Part shown: in pieces, positions 44,977-54,855 of the stretch | How the letters are laid out: the number at the start of each line of letters is the position of its first letter | Numbering within the stretch: position 1 is the stretch's first letter | Assembly: GCF_001704275.1 (NCBI RefSeq) | Contig: NZ_CP011533.1 | Location: 9,672,001-9,736,000, forward strand | Source of the DNA: Streptomyces noursei ATCC 11455 | GTDB lineage: Bacteria; Actinomycetota; Actinomycetes; Streptomycetales; Streptomycetaceae | Reading direction: 5' to 3' | Length of the DNA stretch: 64,000 nucleotides | Notes under the pieces: model-generated | The model's input: only the letters and a program-made list of their open reading frames with translations | What the model was told of the DNA's origin: nothing | Databases searched by the model: none | Translations under genes and position numbers: made by a program

Positions 44977-45789
44977 ATGCCCGAACAACCCCACGTTCCG
45001 CCGGACGCATCCCCTGCCGGCGACACACCGTCACCCCGTAGCCGCAGGCGCCGCAACACAGCGATCACCGTGGCCATCACCGCGGCCGCCGCAGTGGCCC
45101 TGGGCGCGGCGCTCGCAGTGCCACACGCCAACGGCCAGTCGACGGCCGCCCCGTCAACTGCCACGCAGCACTCTGCCGCGTCCCGGCCCTCGACCTCTGC
45201 TACCAGCACCCCGGCCTCCGCCTCGTCGACTGACCGAACCAACACATCAGCCGACGAGGCGCACCGCATCCTGCGCAACTGGGGCGCGGCAAATCCCGCC
45301 GGTGCCGGTCGACATGCCGTCGGCACCGAGCCGGCCGCCGGGGTTGCAGGCCACATCCAGGAGATTCTGCGCATCCCCGCACTCGGGAATGCATGGGCGC
45401 AGCCGATCTACGAAGGAACCGGATCAGCGCAACTCCACTCAGGTGTAGGGCACTTTGAAGGGACGGAGGAGCCCGGCCAGATCGGCAATTTTGCCGTAGC
45501 CGGACACCGCAGCGGGGTGAGCGCCCCGCCCTTCAGAGACGTTGACCGCATCACGGTGGGCTCGCATATCAACGTCACGACCGCCCACCGCGTCACCTAC
45601 ATCTACACAGTCACGAAGGTCGTCACCGTTCCGCCCAGCGCGGTCGGCTACCTCGGGCAGGTGCCTGGCCACCCTGACGCCACACCCACCCAGCCGGAGA
45701 TGACGATCGTCACCTGCTGGCCGGCCCTGGGACATTCAAAACGCACCATCATCGTCGCCGCCCTCACCGCCAAGGGCGGCGGTCTATGA
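44977..45789 (+). CDS. Class E/F-type sortase
   Basis: A 270-residue membrane-anchored transpeptidase: basic N-terminus, one TM helix (ITVAITAAAAVALGAALAV), a Ser/Thr/Ala-rich spacer, then the sortase barrel. The catalytic residues are His in NFAVAGHRSGVSAPPF, Cys in MTIVTCWPALGHS and Arg in KRTIIVAAL. It would link the LPQTGA protein to the cell wall or another acceptor. No ribosome site is strong; an ATG start is used. Confidence 0.8.
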   Translation: MPEQPHVPPDASPAGDTPSPRSRRRRNTAITVAITAAAAVALGAALAVPHANGQSTAAPSTATQHSAASRPSTSATSTPASASSTDRTNTSADEAHRILRNWGAANPAGAGRHAVGTEPAAGVAGHIQEILRIPALGNAWAQPIYEGTGSAQLHSGVGHFEGTEEPGQIGNFAVAGHRSGVSAPPFRDVDRITVGSHINVTTAHRVTYIYTVTKVVTVPPSAVGYLGQVPGHPDATPTQPEMTIVTCWPALGHSKRTIIVAALTAKGGGL

Positions 45790-46330
45790 TCCCCAACTCC
45801 TCGATCACAGCTGGCCAACCGGCCCTCGACGGGCACTGCTCGACGCCGTGCACGTCCGAAAGCAGCCCCCGAGCAGAGCGCGCGAACTCCCCGGCCTCCT
45901 CATGAGCCCACCGCGCCCTGCCCGCACCACCCTCCCCGCGATCACCCGCCATCGGCAACAAGGCGCCGCGCTCCACCAGATGAAGCGCCTCGGCGACCTT
46001 CTTCGCTCAGCGAAACAGCAGCCCAGCCTCCTTGGAGACACCGTTGTGATGTTGCCGCGAGCCCTGGTCCACTCTCCGACAGCACCAGCTGGCAGCAGAC
46101 CCGCCCACGCATAGCCATAGGGCACTGCCCCGTGGCGTTGATGCGGACTGCACTGGTCTGGCCGAGATCGACTGCCCTCCCCCAAGGTGACCTCGGCTAC
46201 AAGGGTGCCGCCGCCGCGTGTGGGAGGCGACGGCACCCCCTTCCCGCAGTTCCCACAACCAGCCAGGTCCGGGTGTGGCCGGCACGTCGACCTCGCCCTG
46301 ACGACAGGCCAGCACCGCGGAGGAGACGAG
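45790..46330. other. Intergenic, no confident gene
   Basis: About 540 bases between the sortase and MFS genes. It has a hairpin, GGGTGCCG (46203-46210) with CGGCACCC (46231-46238), and short frames without recognisable domains. Confidence 0.4.
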
Positions 46331-47638
46331 ATGCGCCGAGTCATCGCCGCTCTGCGAACCACCGACGCACTGGCCACCGCCATCGCCACCTACGGCATAC
46401 CGCTGCTGGTGCTGACCACCACCGGTTCATCGACCCTGACCGGACTGGCCTTCGTCGTTGAATGGGGCCCACGTCTGACCGCCTACGCGATAGGCGGCTC
46501 CGCCCTCGATGCCTTCCGCACCATCACCCTGCTGCGCCTGACCTCCGTCACGCGCGCCGCCCTATTGACGGCCGCCGCGGCGACGCTGAGCGCCCTCGCC
46601 CCCGCCGGACCGGCAGCCACCGCCGTGGTGCTGGCAACCGGAGCGACCAGCGGGATCCTGGGCCAGATCTCCTTCATGGGCACCGAGACCCTCGGCGCCC
46701 ATCTCACCCGCCAAGCCGCCCACGACGGGCACCGCATCCAAGCCTGCCAGGTCGCCATCGACCAGGCCGCTCTGCTGGCCGCACCCCTCCTGGGCAGCCT
46801 GCTGCTCCTTGCCAGTCCCCAAGCCCTCCTGGTCGCGGTAGCCCTTCTGTCTGCCCTCGCAGCCCTCACCACGACCCTTGTTCAGGACACCACCGCCGAC
46901 GCGCCACCCCCGAAGCGCACAAGCGTGGTCGCAGGACTGGTCACCGGATACCGGACGGTGCGCGCCATCCCCGCGCTGACATGGCTCGTCATCGGGTTGA
47001 TGGCCAGCAACTTCGCCGTCGGCGCCTTCCAGGCCAGCTCACCGATCACCTTGCTCGACACCTTCGGCCGCTCCTCCCTCCAGACCGGAGCTGTATGGAG
47101 CGCCGCCGGAGTGGCCTCGCTGGTGACCTTGAGCCTGTGCGGCCGCGCAGTCGACCGGTGGGGGCTCTGGCCTGTCGGCGCGGCCGCCGCCGCAGCGGCC
47201 TGCCTGGCGTGTCTGACCGCCGCAGTAGCCGGAACGTTCGCCCTCTATGCGGTAAGCGTCGCGGTGCTCATGGGCGCCGAAGGCGCCACCACCGTGGTGC
47301 TGCGGACACTACGCGCCCGGCTGATCCCACAAGACCTCTTCGGGGTGACGTTCGCCGCCACCGCTGTCCTGGTTGTCGTGCCGATGCCCGTAGCCGGCCT
47401 GATGGTCGCCGCGGTGCCTGCCCCCAGTTTGCCCGCGCTGCTGCTGGCCGCCGCCGCCCTCCAAGCCTTCGCCATGACCGCGGCGCTGATCGGCCTGTGG
47501 CGCCACCGCGACTCCTACACGCCACCAGCCCCCGCCTCGGCTTCTACCACCGGCAGACAGCGGCGGCTGTTCCCCCGGTGCCACACCCAGCACTCCACAC
47601 CTTCAACAAATACCCGCCACCTGGAAGGAACTCCCTGA
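46331..47638 (+). CDS. MFS transporter
   Basis: About 435 residues with repeated hydrophobic helices (AALLTAAAATLSALAPAGPA, ALLAAPLLGSLLLLASPQAL, WLVIGLMASNFAVGAF, LVVVPMPVAGLMVAAVPAPS). The ATG follows GGAGGAG. Its stop overlaps the next start (TGATG), so it leads a coupled operon of amide-bond enzymes and probably exports the product. Confidence 0.8.
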   Translation: MRRVIAALRTTDALATAIATYGIPLLVLTTTGSSTLTGLAFVVEWGPRLTAYAIGGSALDAFRTITLLRLTSVTRAALLTAAAATLSALAPAGPAATAVVLATGATSGILGQISFMGTETLGAHLTRQAAHDGHRIQACQVAIDQAALLAAPLLGSLLLLASPQALLVAVALLSALAALTTTLVQDTTADAPPPKRTSVVAGLVTGYRTVRAIPALTWLVIGLMASNFAVGAFQASSPITLLDTFGRSSLQTGAVWSAAGVASLVTLSLCGRAVDRWGLWPVGAAAAAAACLACLTAAVAGTFALYAVSVAVLMGAEGATTVVLRTLRARLIPQDLFGVTFAATAVLVVVPMPVAGLMVAAVPAPSLPALLLAAAALQAFAMTAALIGLWRHRDSYTPPAPASASTTGRQRRLFPRCHTQHSTPSTNTRHLEGTP

Positions 47639-48966
47639 TGCGCGCCATCACCTCTTCTTCGCGTCCGGTGCTCGTCGTCCTGGGCGCCGGCGATGCCGAC
47701 ATGCGCGCCTTCACCCTGGAGCAGATCGCCGCTACCCACCCCGTGCTGCTCATGGACACAGACCCGCCGGCCTGGGCCTGGCCCCACACCGCCGCCATGT
47801 GGGACATCGACCTGCGCGACCACGACGCCGTGGCGGCCGCGATCACGCAGCTGCACACGGACCGCGGAGTAGCCGGCGTGACGACCTACATGGAGCACCA
47901 CGTCGAGCTCGCCGCGCGCTTGGCCGAGGACCTCGGCCTGCCCGGCGCGAACACGGCCGCGATGCACGCCTGCCGCGACAAAGCCCTCGCCCGCACCGTG
48001 TTCGCCGAACACGCCGTGCCCTCCGCGGCGTTCGCCGAGGTGCAGAACGAACAGGAGGCCGTCCGGCAGGCCAAGAAGGTGGGATACCCGGTCGTCGTCA
48101 AGCCCCGGGGAATGGCCGGGAGCATCGGAGTACTGCGAGCCGACACCCCTGACGAAGTCCGCCGCGCATTCGAGACCGCCTCTGAAGCGACCGTACTGGG
48201 ACTGCACGACTACGCCGTGCGAGGCACCCTCGTGGAGGAGTACTTGCCCGGCCCGGAGATCAGTGTCGAATGCATCGTCCTAGGCGAGACCGACATACGA
48301 ATCATCGCCGTCACCCGCAAGAGCCTAGGACCCGAACCACGGTTCGTGGAGGTCGGCCACCTGGTCGACGCCCATGACCCGCTCCGCAACGACCACACCA
48401 TCGCCGAGGTGACCACGGCGGCCATCCGTTCCCTGGGCATACAACTGGGCGCAGTTCATGTGGAGTTGCGCCTGACCAAAGCCGGCCCCCGCGTGGTGGA
48501 GGTCAACGGCCGCCAAGCCGGCGACCTTATCCCGCTCCTGGTCCAGCTCGCCACCGGCATCAGCCTGCCCCGCGCGTCAGCAGAACTGGCACTGGGCCGC
48601 ACCCCCGACCTCACCCCCACGCGCCAGGACGCCGCCGCCATCCGCTTCCTCTACTCCTCCACCGTCGGCCAGATCGAGCACCAGCGTCTCGACGACTCCC
48701 ACACGCCCGAAGACGAGAACCCAGGCACCACCGACCAAAGCACGCTCCGGCAGACCAACATCTCCAGCTGGCTGGAGCGCATCGTGTGGACACGACAGGT
48801 CGGCGCCATCGTCGAAGACGGCCTGACCATAGAGGACCGCCTGGCCCACTGGGTCGTCACCGGCCCCAACATCGCCGCATGCGAGAACCGCCTGGCGGAG
48901 ATGGACAAGCGCGTCACCTGCACCATCACCCCCCTCGCACCCTTCGCCAGCACGTGCGTGCGCTGA
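47638..48966 (+). CDS. ATP-grasp carboxylate-amine ligase
   Basis: A 442-residue protein. The N-terminal domain has VLVVLGAGDADMRAFTLEQ. The ATP-grasp core shows the Lys of YPVVVKPRGMAGSIGV, the acidic pair in TLVEEYLPGPEISVE, and the metal-binding GPRVVEVNGRQAGDL. Ligases of this type join a carboxylate and an amine through an acyl phosphate and build dipeptides and peptide-like natural products. It lies second in the operon with a degenerate sister after it. Confidence 0.8.
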   Translation: MRAITSSSRPVLVVLGAGDADMRAFTLEQIAATHPVLLMDTDPPAWAWPHTAAMWDIDLRDHDAVAAAITQLHTDRGVAGVTTYMEHHVELAARLAEDLGLPGANTAAMHACRDKALARTVFAEHAVPSAAFAEVQNEQEAVRQAKKVGYPVVVKPRGMAGSIGVLRADTPDEVRRAFETASEATVLGLHDYAVRGTLVEEYLPGPEISVECIVLGETDIRIIAVTRKSLGPEPRFVEVGHLVDAHDPLRNDHTIAEVTTAAIRSLGIQLGAVHVELRLTKAGPRVVEVNGRQAGDLIPLLVQLATGISLPRASAELALGRTPDLTPTRQDAAAIRFLYSSTVGQIEHQRLDDSHTPEDENPGTTDQSTLRQTNISSWLERIVWTRQVGAIVEDGLTIEDRLAHWVVTGPNIAACENRLAEMDKRVTCTITPLAPFASTCVR

Positions 48967-48989
48967 CCGCCCGCCCGGAGCACAACACC

Positions 48990-50183
48990 ATGAACGCGTC
49001 CAGCAACATCACCCCCGCACACCGCGCCCCGACCCCAAGCGCCATTGTCATCGTGGCGCCCACCAGCGCGGAACTCCCCACCTGCGCACGCCAGCACAAC
49101 ACCGCCATCGCCGTCCATCTCCCACCGCACGGGCTTCCGCTCACCCATGCCACCGAGCTCCCCCATGGCTGCCCCTACGCCGCGATCGTCCAGCACGTGA
49201 GCCTGCGGCGCACCTTCAAGGAACTCAACGCCCACCACGTCACCGCCGTCCTGGCCGGCAGCGCCCACGGCATCAATCTCGCCGAGCAGATCGCCGCAGC
49301 CCTTGGCCTGCCAACAAACGGCTCTAGCACCGCACACGCCCGCCAAGACCGGCACGAACAGGCCCAAGCCCTCCGACAGGCCGCCCTGCCGGCGCCGTGC
49401 GGCATGCGCACCACCAGCCTGACCACGGCCACCCGCTGGATGCGGTTCCTCCGCGCGACCGAGTACGTCCTGACACCGGCCAACACCTCCGTCGCGGGAG
49501 CCCGCATCTGCCGTAGCCCCGCCGACGTCCGCGTGGTCTGGCCGAGCCTGCAACGCACCGCTCGAAACCGCGGGGGAGGCAGCGACCTGGTCCTCCAAGA
49601 GCGCCTCGCCGGCCCACAATACGTGCTCCACACCCACACGCACCGCGACCTCGAAGGCGCCCCCACCCACACCGTCACCAGCCTGTGGGCCTCCACCCGC
49701 ACCGCCAGCCTGCTGCCCGACCGCGACGACCAACTCGACCCCACCAACGCACTGGCGCGCTCCCTGACCCGCTACCTTCAACCCGTCCTGGACCGCCTCG
49801 GCGTCCGTACAGGACCCGCCCGGACCCGCATCGTCCTCACGCCCGACCGCGGCCCCATCCTGCTCTCCCTCCAAACCACCGCGGAGCCCCCGCCCACCGA
49901 GCACCGCGCCGGCCACCACACAACCCGCATCACTCTGATCGCCCCCGAGGACGCCGTCATCGACGGCCCCACCCTGCGAACACTGACCTGCCTGCCCACG
50001 GTCAGCGGCTTCACCCCCACCCTCACCCCCGGCGCACCCGTGACCCGCACCATCGACGCCGACACATCCCCCGGGGCCCTCACCCTGACCTCCGCCCACC
50101 CTCAGGCGATCACAGATGACCACCACACCATCCGCCGCGCCGAAGCCCGCGGCCTGTACCACCTCGCCCGGAGGCCCCGGTGA
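48990..50183 (+). CDS. Degenerate ATP-grasp-like protein
   Basis: About 397 residues laid out like its neighbour (SAIVIVAPTSAELPTCARQH, HVTAVLAGSAHGINLAEQIA). Key positions are altered: the VVKP strand reads EYVLTPANTSVAG, without the Lys, and the EVNGR metal motif reads ILLSLQTT. DLVLQERLAGPQYVLH keeps only part of the acidic pair. A non-catalytic subunit or substrate-binding partner is likely. Its stop overlaps the next start (GTGA). Confidence 0.55.
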   Translation: MNASSNITPAHRAPTPSAIVIVAPTSAELPTCARQHNTAIAVHLPPHGLPLTHATELPHGCPYAAIVQHVSLRRTFKELNAHHVTAVLAGSAHGINLAEQIAAALGLPTNGSSTAHARQDRHEQAQALRQAALPAPCGMRTTSLTTATRWMRFLRATEYVLTPANTSVAGARICRSPADVRVVWPSLQRTARNRGGGSDLVLQERLAGPQYVLHTHTHRDLEGAPTHTVTSLWASTRTASLLPDRDDQLDPTNALARSLTRYLQPVLDRLGVRTGPARTRIVLTPDRGPILLSLQTTAEPPPTEHRAGHHTTRITLIAPEDAVIDGPTLRTLTCLPTVSGFTPTLTPGAPVTRTIDADTSPGALTLTSAHPQAITDDHHTIRRAEARGLYHLARRPR

Positions 50184-51223
50184 AACTCCTCGACGCCTGC
50201 CGCACCCGCCACAACCAACCCCCCCATCACATCCCCCTGCGCGTCCTGGAAGGCCAGCCCGCCCAGGACTTCCTCACCCATCGCTGGCCAGCGATGTACA
50301 CACATGATCCCGACGCCACGCCGTATCAATCACCTCGATTCCTGCGCGCCTGGGCCTCCCTGCTGCCAGCCAATTCGGTTCCGCTCATCCTCGTCGCTGA
50401 GGGCCCCGCCCCCGCTGCCCTGGCCCTGACGCTGTCGCGCACCAGCGAGCGAGGGCAGCCCACCCGCATCCAACCGCTCGGCTCACCGCACGCGGAACAG
50501 GTGCGCCCCGTCGGGCCCGGTGCACACCACCCGGCCGTCGCCCACGCCCTGGCCCGCTACCTCGGAGCCGCCGCGAGCAGCGAGACCCACGTCGTCGTCC
50601 CCGACCTGCCCACCCACACCCACCTGGGCCACATCCTGCAGGCGCAGCCCGCCTGGCAGCACCGCACCGTCGACTACGCGACCGTCCCGCTCCCCGTCCA
50701 GTACGCCAACATGAGCCCCTCCACGCGGCGTGAGCACGCACGCCGGGAACGCACCTGGGCGCAACTGGCTGCCGACGGCAGGGTGCTCTACTCCCGGACT
50801 CGGACCCAGACTGAACTCGCCGCGGCCACCGCCATCGCCGAGCAACTGCACCAGCGCCGCTGGGCCGGACACCCCGTCCTCCACGATGCGGACCCCGGGG
50901 CTCTGCTTGAGGTGGTCCGCCGGATCGGCCCGCAGGAGGCACTCGTCGCCAGCCTCCGTCTGGATAACACTCCCGTGGCAGCCGCGGTCTGCCTTTATCG
51001 CGGCGACACCTGCTACTCGGTGCTACCCGCCATGGCACCCGACCATCCCGAGCTGGCATTCGGCCACGCGTTGACGCGCCTTCTCACCAATGATCTTGCC
51101 CGCAGCGGCTACCGCCGACTCGACCTCGGCCGCACCCTGCCCGACCCAGGGCAGCACCGCTACAAGACCGCATATTTGTGCGAGTGGACCACGACGCTGA
51201 CAGCCGAGGCCGGAACATGGTGA
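50180..51223 (+). CDS. GNAT-fold / Fem-like acyltransferase
   Basis: A 347-residue protein with the BioF2/CelD-like double GNAT plan: YQSPRFLRAWASLLPA, RREHARRERTWAQLAADG, VASLRLDNTPVAAAVCLYRG and FGHALTRLLTNDLARSGYRR followed by LDLGR. Such enzymes move acyl or aminoacyl groups, as FemXAB does. It is coupled to the previous gene by GTGA and fits amide or ester formation with the ligase. The substrate is unknown. Confidence 0.6.
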   Translation: MKLLDACRTRHNQPPHHIPLRVLEGQPAQDFLTHRWPAMYTHDPDATPYQSPRFLRAWASLLPANSVPLILVAEGPAPAALALTLSRTSERGQPTRIQPLGSPHAEQVRPVGPGAHHPAVAHALARYLGAAASSETHVVVPDLPTHTHLGHILQAQPAWQHRTVDYATVPLPVQYANMSPSTRREHARRERTWAQLAADGRVLYSRTRTQTELAAATAIAEQLHQRRWAGHPVLHDADPGALLEVVRRIGPQEALVASLRLDNTPVAAAVCLYRGDTCYSVLPAMAPDHPELAFGHALTRLLTNDLARSGYRRLDLGRTLPDPGQHRYKTAYLCEWTTTLTAEAGTW

Positions 51224-53205
51224 CCTCCGCTGCGCTCCACCCACGATGCCTGGCGTCGGCGGCGCTGAAACCTGCATCCCCGTGGGGCGCCCCGGCCCGG
51301 CCGACACCCGCATCGAGACAGATGCCCTCAACAACCACCCTCGTCGGCTCCGACTTATGCACCGCACGCAATTCCCCGGCAGGCCGACCACGGCCTGAAC
51401 CCCGCACCCACCCGGCGGACGGCACGTCCGCACACATCTCAAGCGAGGCCCCCGTGCACTACACCACCACTGGTCCTCAGATGGACCACACCACCGCCGA
51501 CGCCCTGACACAAGCTCTCTTCGAGCCCGATGACTTCGAGACCGTCCACGAACCCTGGCGCGGCCTGATCGGCAACCCCGGCTTCCGCCACGACGACGCC
51601 CTGCCCGACCACGAGCGCATCGCCCAGTCCTACCGCCGACTCCACGCCATCAGCGATCTCCTCGCCCACCCCTTCGCTCTGGCCGAGGACCCCATCCGCC
51701 TGGCCGGCCTGCACGAATGGATAGCCATCGCCGATCCGGCCACCGCCTCACTCGCCTCAATCCATCACAACCTGTATCTCGGCAGCATGGCCGAAGCCAA
51801 CCAACACTTCACTGTCGACCTCACCCACACCGGCGTCTTCCTCGTCACGGAGATCGGCGCTGGCTGCAATGCAGCCGAACTGCGAACCACTGCCACCTGG
51901 GACCCAGCAACACGCACCTTCGACCTCCACACACCGGATGCCGGCGCAAGGAAGTTCATGCCCAATACCGGGCCCATCGGCGGTGCGAAGGACGGTGTTG
52001 TCGCCGCTCGCCTGCAGGTCAACGGAAACGACCACGGCGTCTTCCTCTTCCACGTATCCATCACCGACCCCACCGGGCACCCACACCCCGGCATCGACGT
52101 GGACACCCTGCCGAGCCGATCCGGCAACAACCCACTGGACCACAGCATCACCACTTTCCACCACGTCAGACTGTCGCGCTTTGCGCTGCTGGAAGGCGAC
52201 CACGGAAACCTGTCCGCGAACGGCTCCTTCATCAGCGCGGTGGAAAAGCCCCGTGCCCGTTTCCTCCGCAGCATCCGCCGCGTCACTGCCGGCAAATTGG
52301 CAATGTCCGCAGGGTGCCTGGGCGTAGCCCGCGCCGCGATGGACATCGCCACACGCTACGCCCACAACCGCTACATTCCCGGCAGGTCCGAGCCCGTTCC
52401 CATCGTCAGCCACCGAACCCACGCCGAGCGGCTGACCACGCGCGTCAGCACTCTCTACGCGCTGACGTGTCTCCACCGGCACACCCTCCATGCCTGGGCC
52501 GCTCACGACCAGACCAACCAGGAAGACCTCGAACGCGACATCGCCCTGGCCAAGGCCACGATCACCTGGGCATGTCTCGACATCGTCACCGAGGCCAGGG
52601 AACGATGCGGCGCCCACGGGATCCTCCTCGTCAACGCCTTGGGAGGGATGGCCGACGCAATCTCCGGGGCCATCACTGCCGAGGGCGACAACCTTGCGAT
52701 CACAGTCAAAGCCGCCGGCGAGCTCCTTTCCGCAGACGCACTGCTCGACGCCACCGCCGACCATCAGGGCCTCATCGTCACATCCCTCGATGAACAGACC
52801 CCCCTGGAAGATCTGTGCCACCTGCTCGCCTGCGCCCGGGACCTGTTGGCCATCACCGCCTGCTCACGCTTCATGACCTCCGACACCAAAGGATTGGGCC
52901 GCTGGAACGGCAGCAGCCGTCCCGCCGTTGACGCCGCCACCCTTCACACCGCCGTCCAAACCGGCAACGCCTTCCGCCAAGCCATCGACGGCTGCCGCCA
53001 TCCGCAAGCCAAAAAACTGCTCCGCGACATGTGCCGCCTGGTCCTGCTACGGCAGCTGGCACCCCACATCACCACACTCGTCAGTCGCGGAAACCTCACC
53101 GAAGACGCCGCCCTCACGCTCCCCGAACACATCGACAACACCGTCGACCGCCTGACCCCCCACCTCCTCACCCTCACCGACGCCTTCGCGCTCCCAACCG
53201 AATAC

Positions 53206-54179
53206 CTAGATGAATGAGTCCGATGTTTGTGCTGGCCGCGACCATGGCGAAGGGCGCCCGTTGGCTCGTGTGTGACGACAAACCTGGACGCCCTTCTGGC
53301 GGCACTGTACGTGTTCATCGACGACCATGTGGCCCCGCGTCGCCGGATCGGGCGACCCCCGAAACTGACAGACGCCGAACTGCTGTGCCTGGCCGTCGCC
53401 CAGGTCCTGCTGGGCTTTCCCTCAGCCAGGCACTGGATCCGCTTCGTACACGCCCGCCTGGGACACCTCTTTCGCTATCTACCCCAACAGTCCGCCTACA
53501 ACAAGCGCCTCAACGCAGCCGGCCCGCTGATCAGCCGCGTGATCGAGACCTTGGCCAGGCAGGTTCCCACGTGGAACGACAACCTGCGGTTGATCGATTC
53601 CACACCTGTGCCCTGCGCGGCCTCCCGCGAGACAGTCAAACGCTCCGACCTGGCCGGGCACGCCGGATACGGCTACTGCCCAAGCCATTCCCGCTTCTTC
53701 TGGGGATTCCGGCTCTACCTGCTGACCACCGCCGAGGGCATGCCGGTGTCCTGGTGCCTGGCCAACCCCAAACTCGGTGAACGTCAGGTGATGACCGCGC
53801 TGCTGGAACGCGACCACCACCTCATCCGCTCCGGTCAAGTGATCCTCGCGGACAAGGGCTTCGCCGGGCGGGAGTTCGAGGCGTTCCTCGAAGAGTGCCT
53901 GGGCGTCCATCTGGTGCGGCCGGACATGAAGAACGAGCCTGTCCGACATGGACGCCTGGCCCACGTCCGCCAGTGGATCGAGGCGGTATTCGACACCCTC
54001 AAAGGCCAGCTCAGCCTGGAACAACACGGAGGCCGAACACTCGCCGGTGTCTTCGCCCGCACCGGTCAACGACTCCTCGCCCTGGCCACGGTGATCTGGC
54101 ACAACTGGACCACCAACGCCCCAGCCAAACGATCACTGATCGCGTATGACCACTGAAGACATCGGACTCATTCATCTAG
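53206..54179 (+). mobile_element. IS982-family element, copy 2 (974 bp including CTAG)
   Basis: It is flanked by CTAG on both sides and carries the same inverted ends as copy 1. It is inverted relative to copy 1, about 53 kb away, so recombination between them could flip the whole segment between. Confidence 0.9.
53227..54156 (+). CDS. IS982-family transposase
   Basis: Identical 309-residue protein to the copy at 72-1001, with DDE residues in LIDSTPVPC, ILADKGF and WIEAVFDTL. It is intact. Confidence 0.9.
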   Translation: MCWPRPWRRAPVGSCVTTNLDALLAALYVFIDDHVAPRRRIGRPPKLTDAELLCLAVAQVLLGFPSARHWIRFVHARLGHLFRYLPQQSAYNKRLNAAGPLISRVIETLARQVPTWNDNLRLIDSTPVPCAASRETVKRSDLAGHAGYGYCPSHSRFFWGFRLYLLTTAEGMPVSWCLANPKLGERQVMTALLERDHHLIRSGQVILADKGFAGREFEAFLEECLGVHLVRPDMKNEPVRHGRLAHVRQWIEAVFDTLKGQLSLEQHGGRTLAGVFARTGQRLLALATVIWHNWTTNAPAKRSLIAYDH

Positions 54180-54301
54180 CCACCATCCCCATCGCCAACG
54201 CCAACTACCAAGACCACTACGGCGCCACGCCCGGCACCACCACCCGCGACGAAGCCGACCAGCCGCACCATCACCAAAGCGTCCAGAACTGGCCCCGATG
54301 A

Positions 54302-54855
54302 CAAACCCCATCACCCCTCTGCCATGCACCGTCGTCGCAGCCGCGTTAGTGCCGATGCACCGGCCAAGACCAGCACACCCCGCGCGCAGCCCCGATACCG
54401 GCAACCGCGACACCACCACGACGTGCCTTCGGTGGCGCCCCCGCACCACAGGACTGCGGAGTGCTCGCAAGCGGCATCGGCACCGCCGCACATGACCGGC
54501 ATACGCCCGCACATGCGAGTCCTGCGCACACCCAACGGGACCGGTCGCATGCGCCCTTCGAGAACCGCGCCCCGCAGCCCGAGCCCGAGGCCGTCTACGC
54601 CACCGGCTGCTCTCACGCCGCGCTTCTCGCACGCCGACCCGCCACCAGACCCCATCCGCCAGGGAGCAAGGCCGAGCACGACTCCCTTCACCGAACCTTC
54701 AGCCAGCCAACCCACCAGCAAACGCAACTCACCGGCGCGACCGGAGAGGACCGGAAGCTGGCTGAACAACCCCTTCCAGCCCCCGATATCCCCAACCCGC
54801 ACCGAACCCGGCCCGATCCGAGCCCACGAGACAACGTCCTTCAGGAGACATGCCG
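54302..54855. other. Intergenic, no confident gene
   Basis: About 550 bases of GC- and Pro/Arg-biased sequence without a recognisable product. It ends with AGGAG, the ribosome site of the next gene. Confidence 0.4.

Larger units (their letters stand above)
51454..54301 (+). pseudogene. Acyl-CoA oxidase/dehydrogenase-like gene, 3' end split by IS982
   Basis: Before insertion this was about 625 residues. Flavin-site motifs are visible: GVFLVTEIGAGCNAAELRTT and FDLHTPDAGARKFMPN. The catalytic-region helix is GVARAAMDIATRYAHNRY and the C-terminal helices include CGAHGILLVNALGGMADAIS. The IS cuts after LPTEYL. Removing it with one CTAG restores LPTEYLATIPIANANY and 30 further residues to a TGA at 54299. 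The disrupted product ends LDE inside the IS and loses about 38 residues, so some function may persist. Start set at a GTG behind GCGAGG; size fits the oxidase branch. Confidence 0.75.

Noticed and set aside
49..54179. A composite transposon bounded by the two IS982 copies
   Set aside because: The outer boundaries show no shared target duplication, and each copy has its own CTAG pair inside a different interrupted gene, so they inserted independently.
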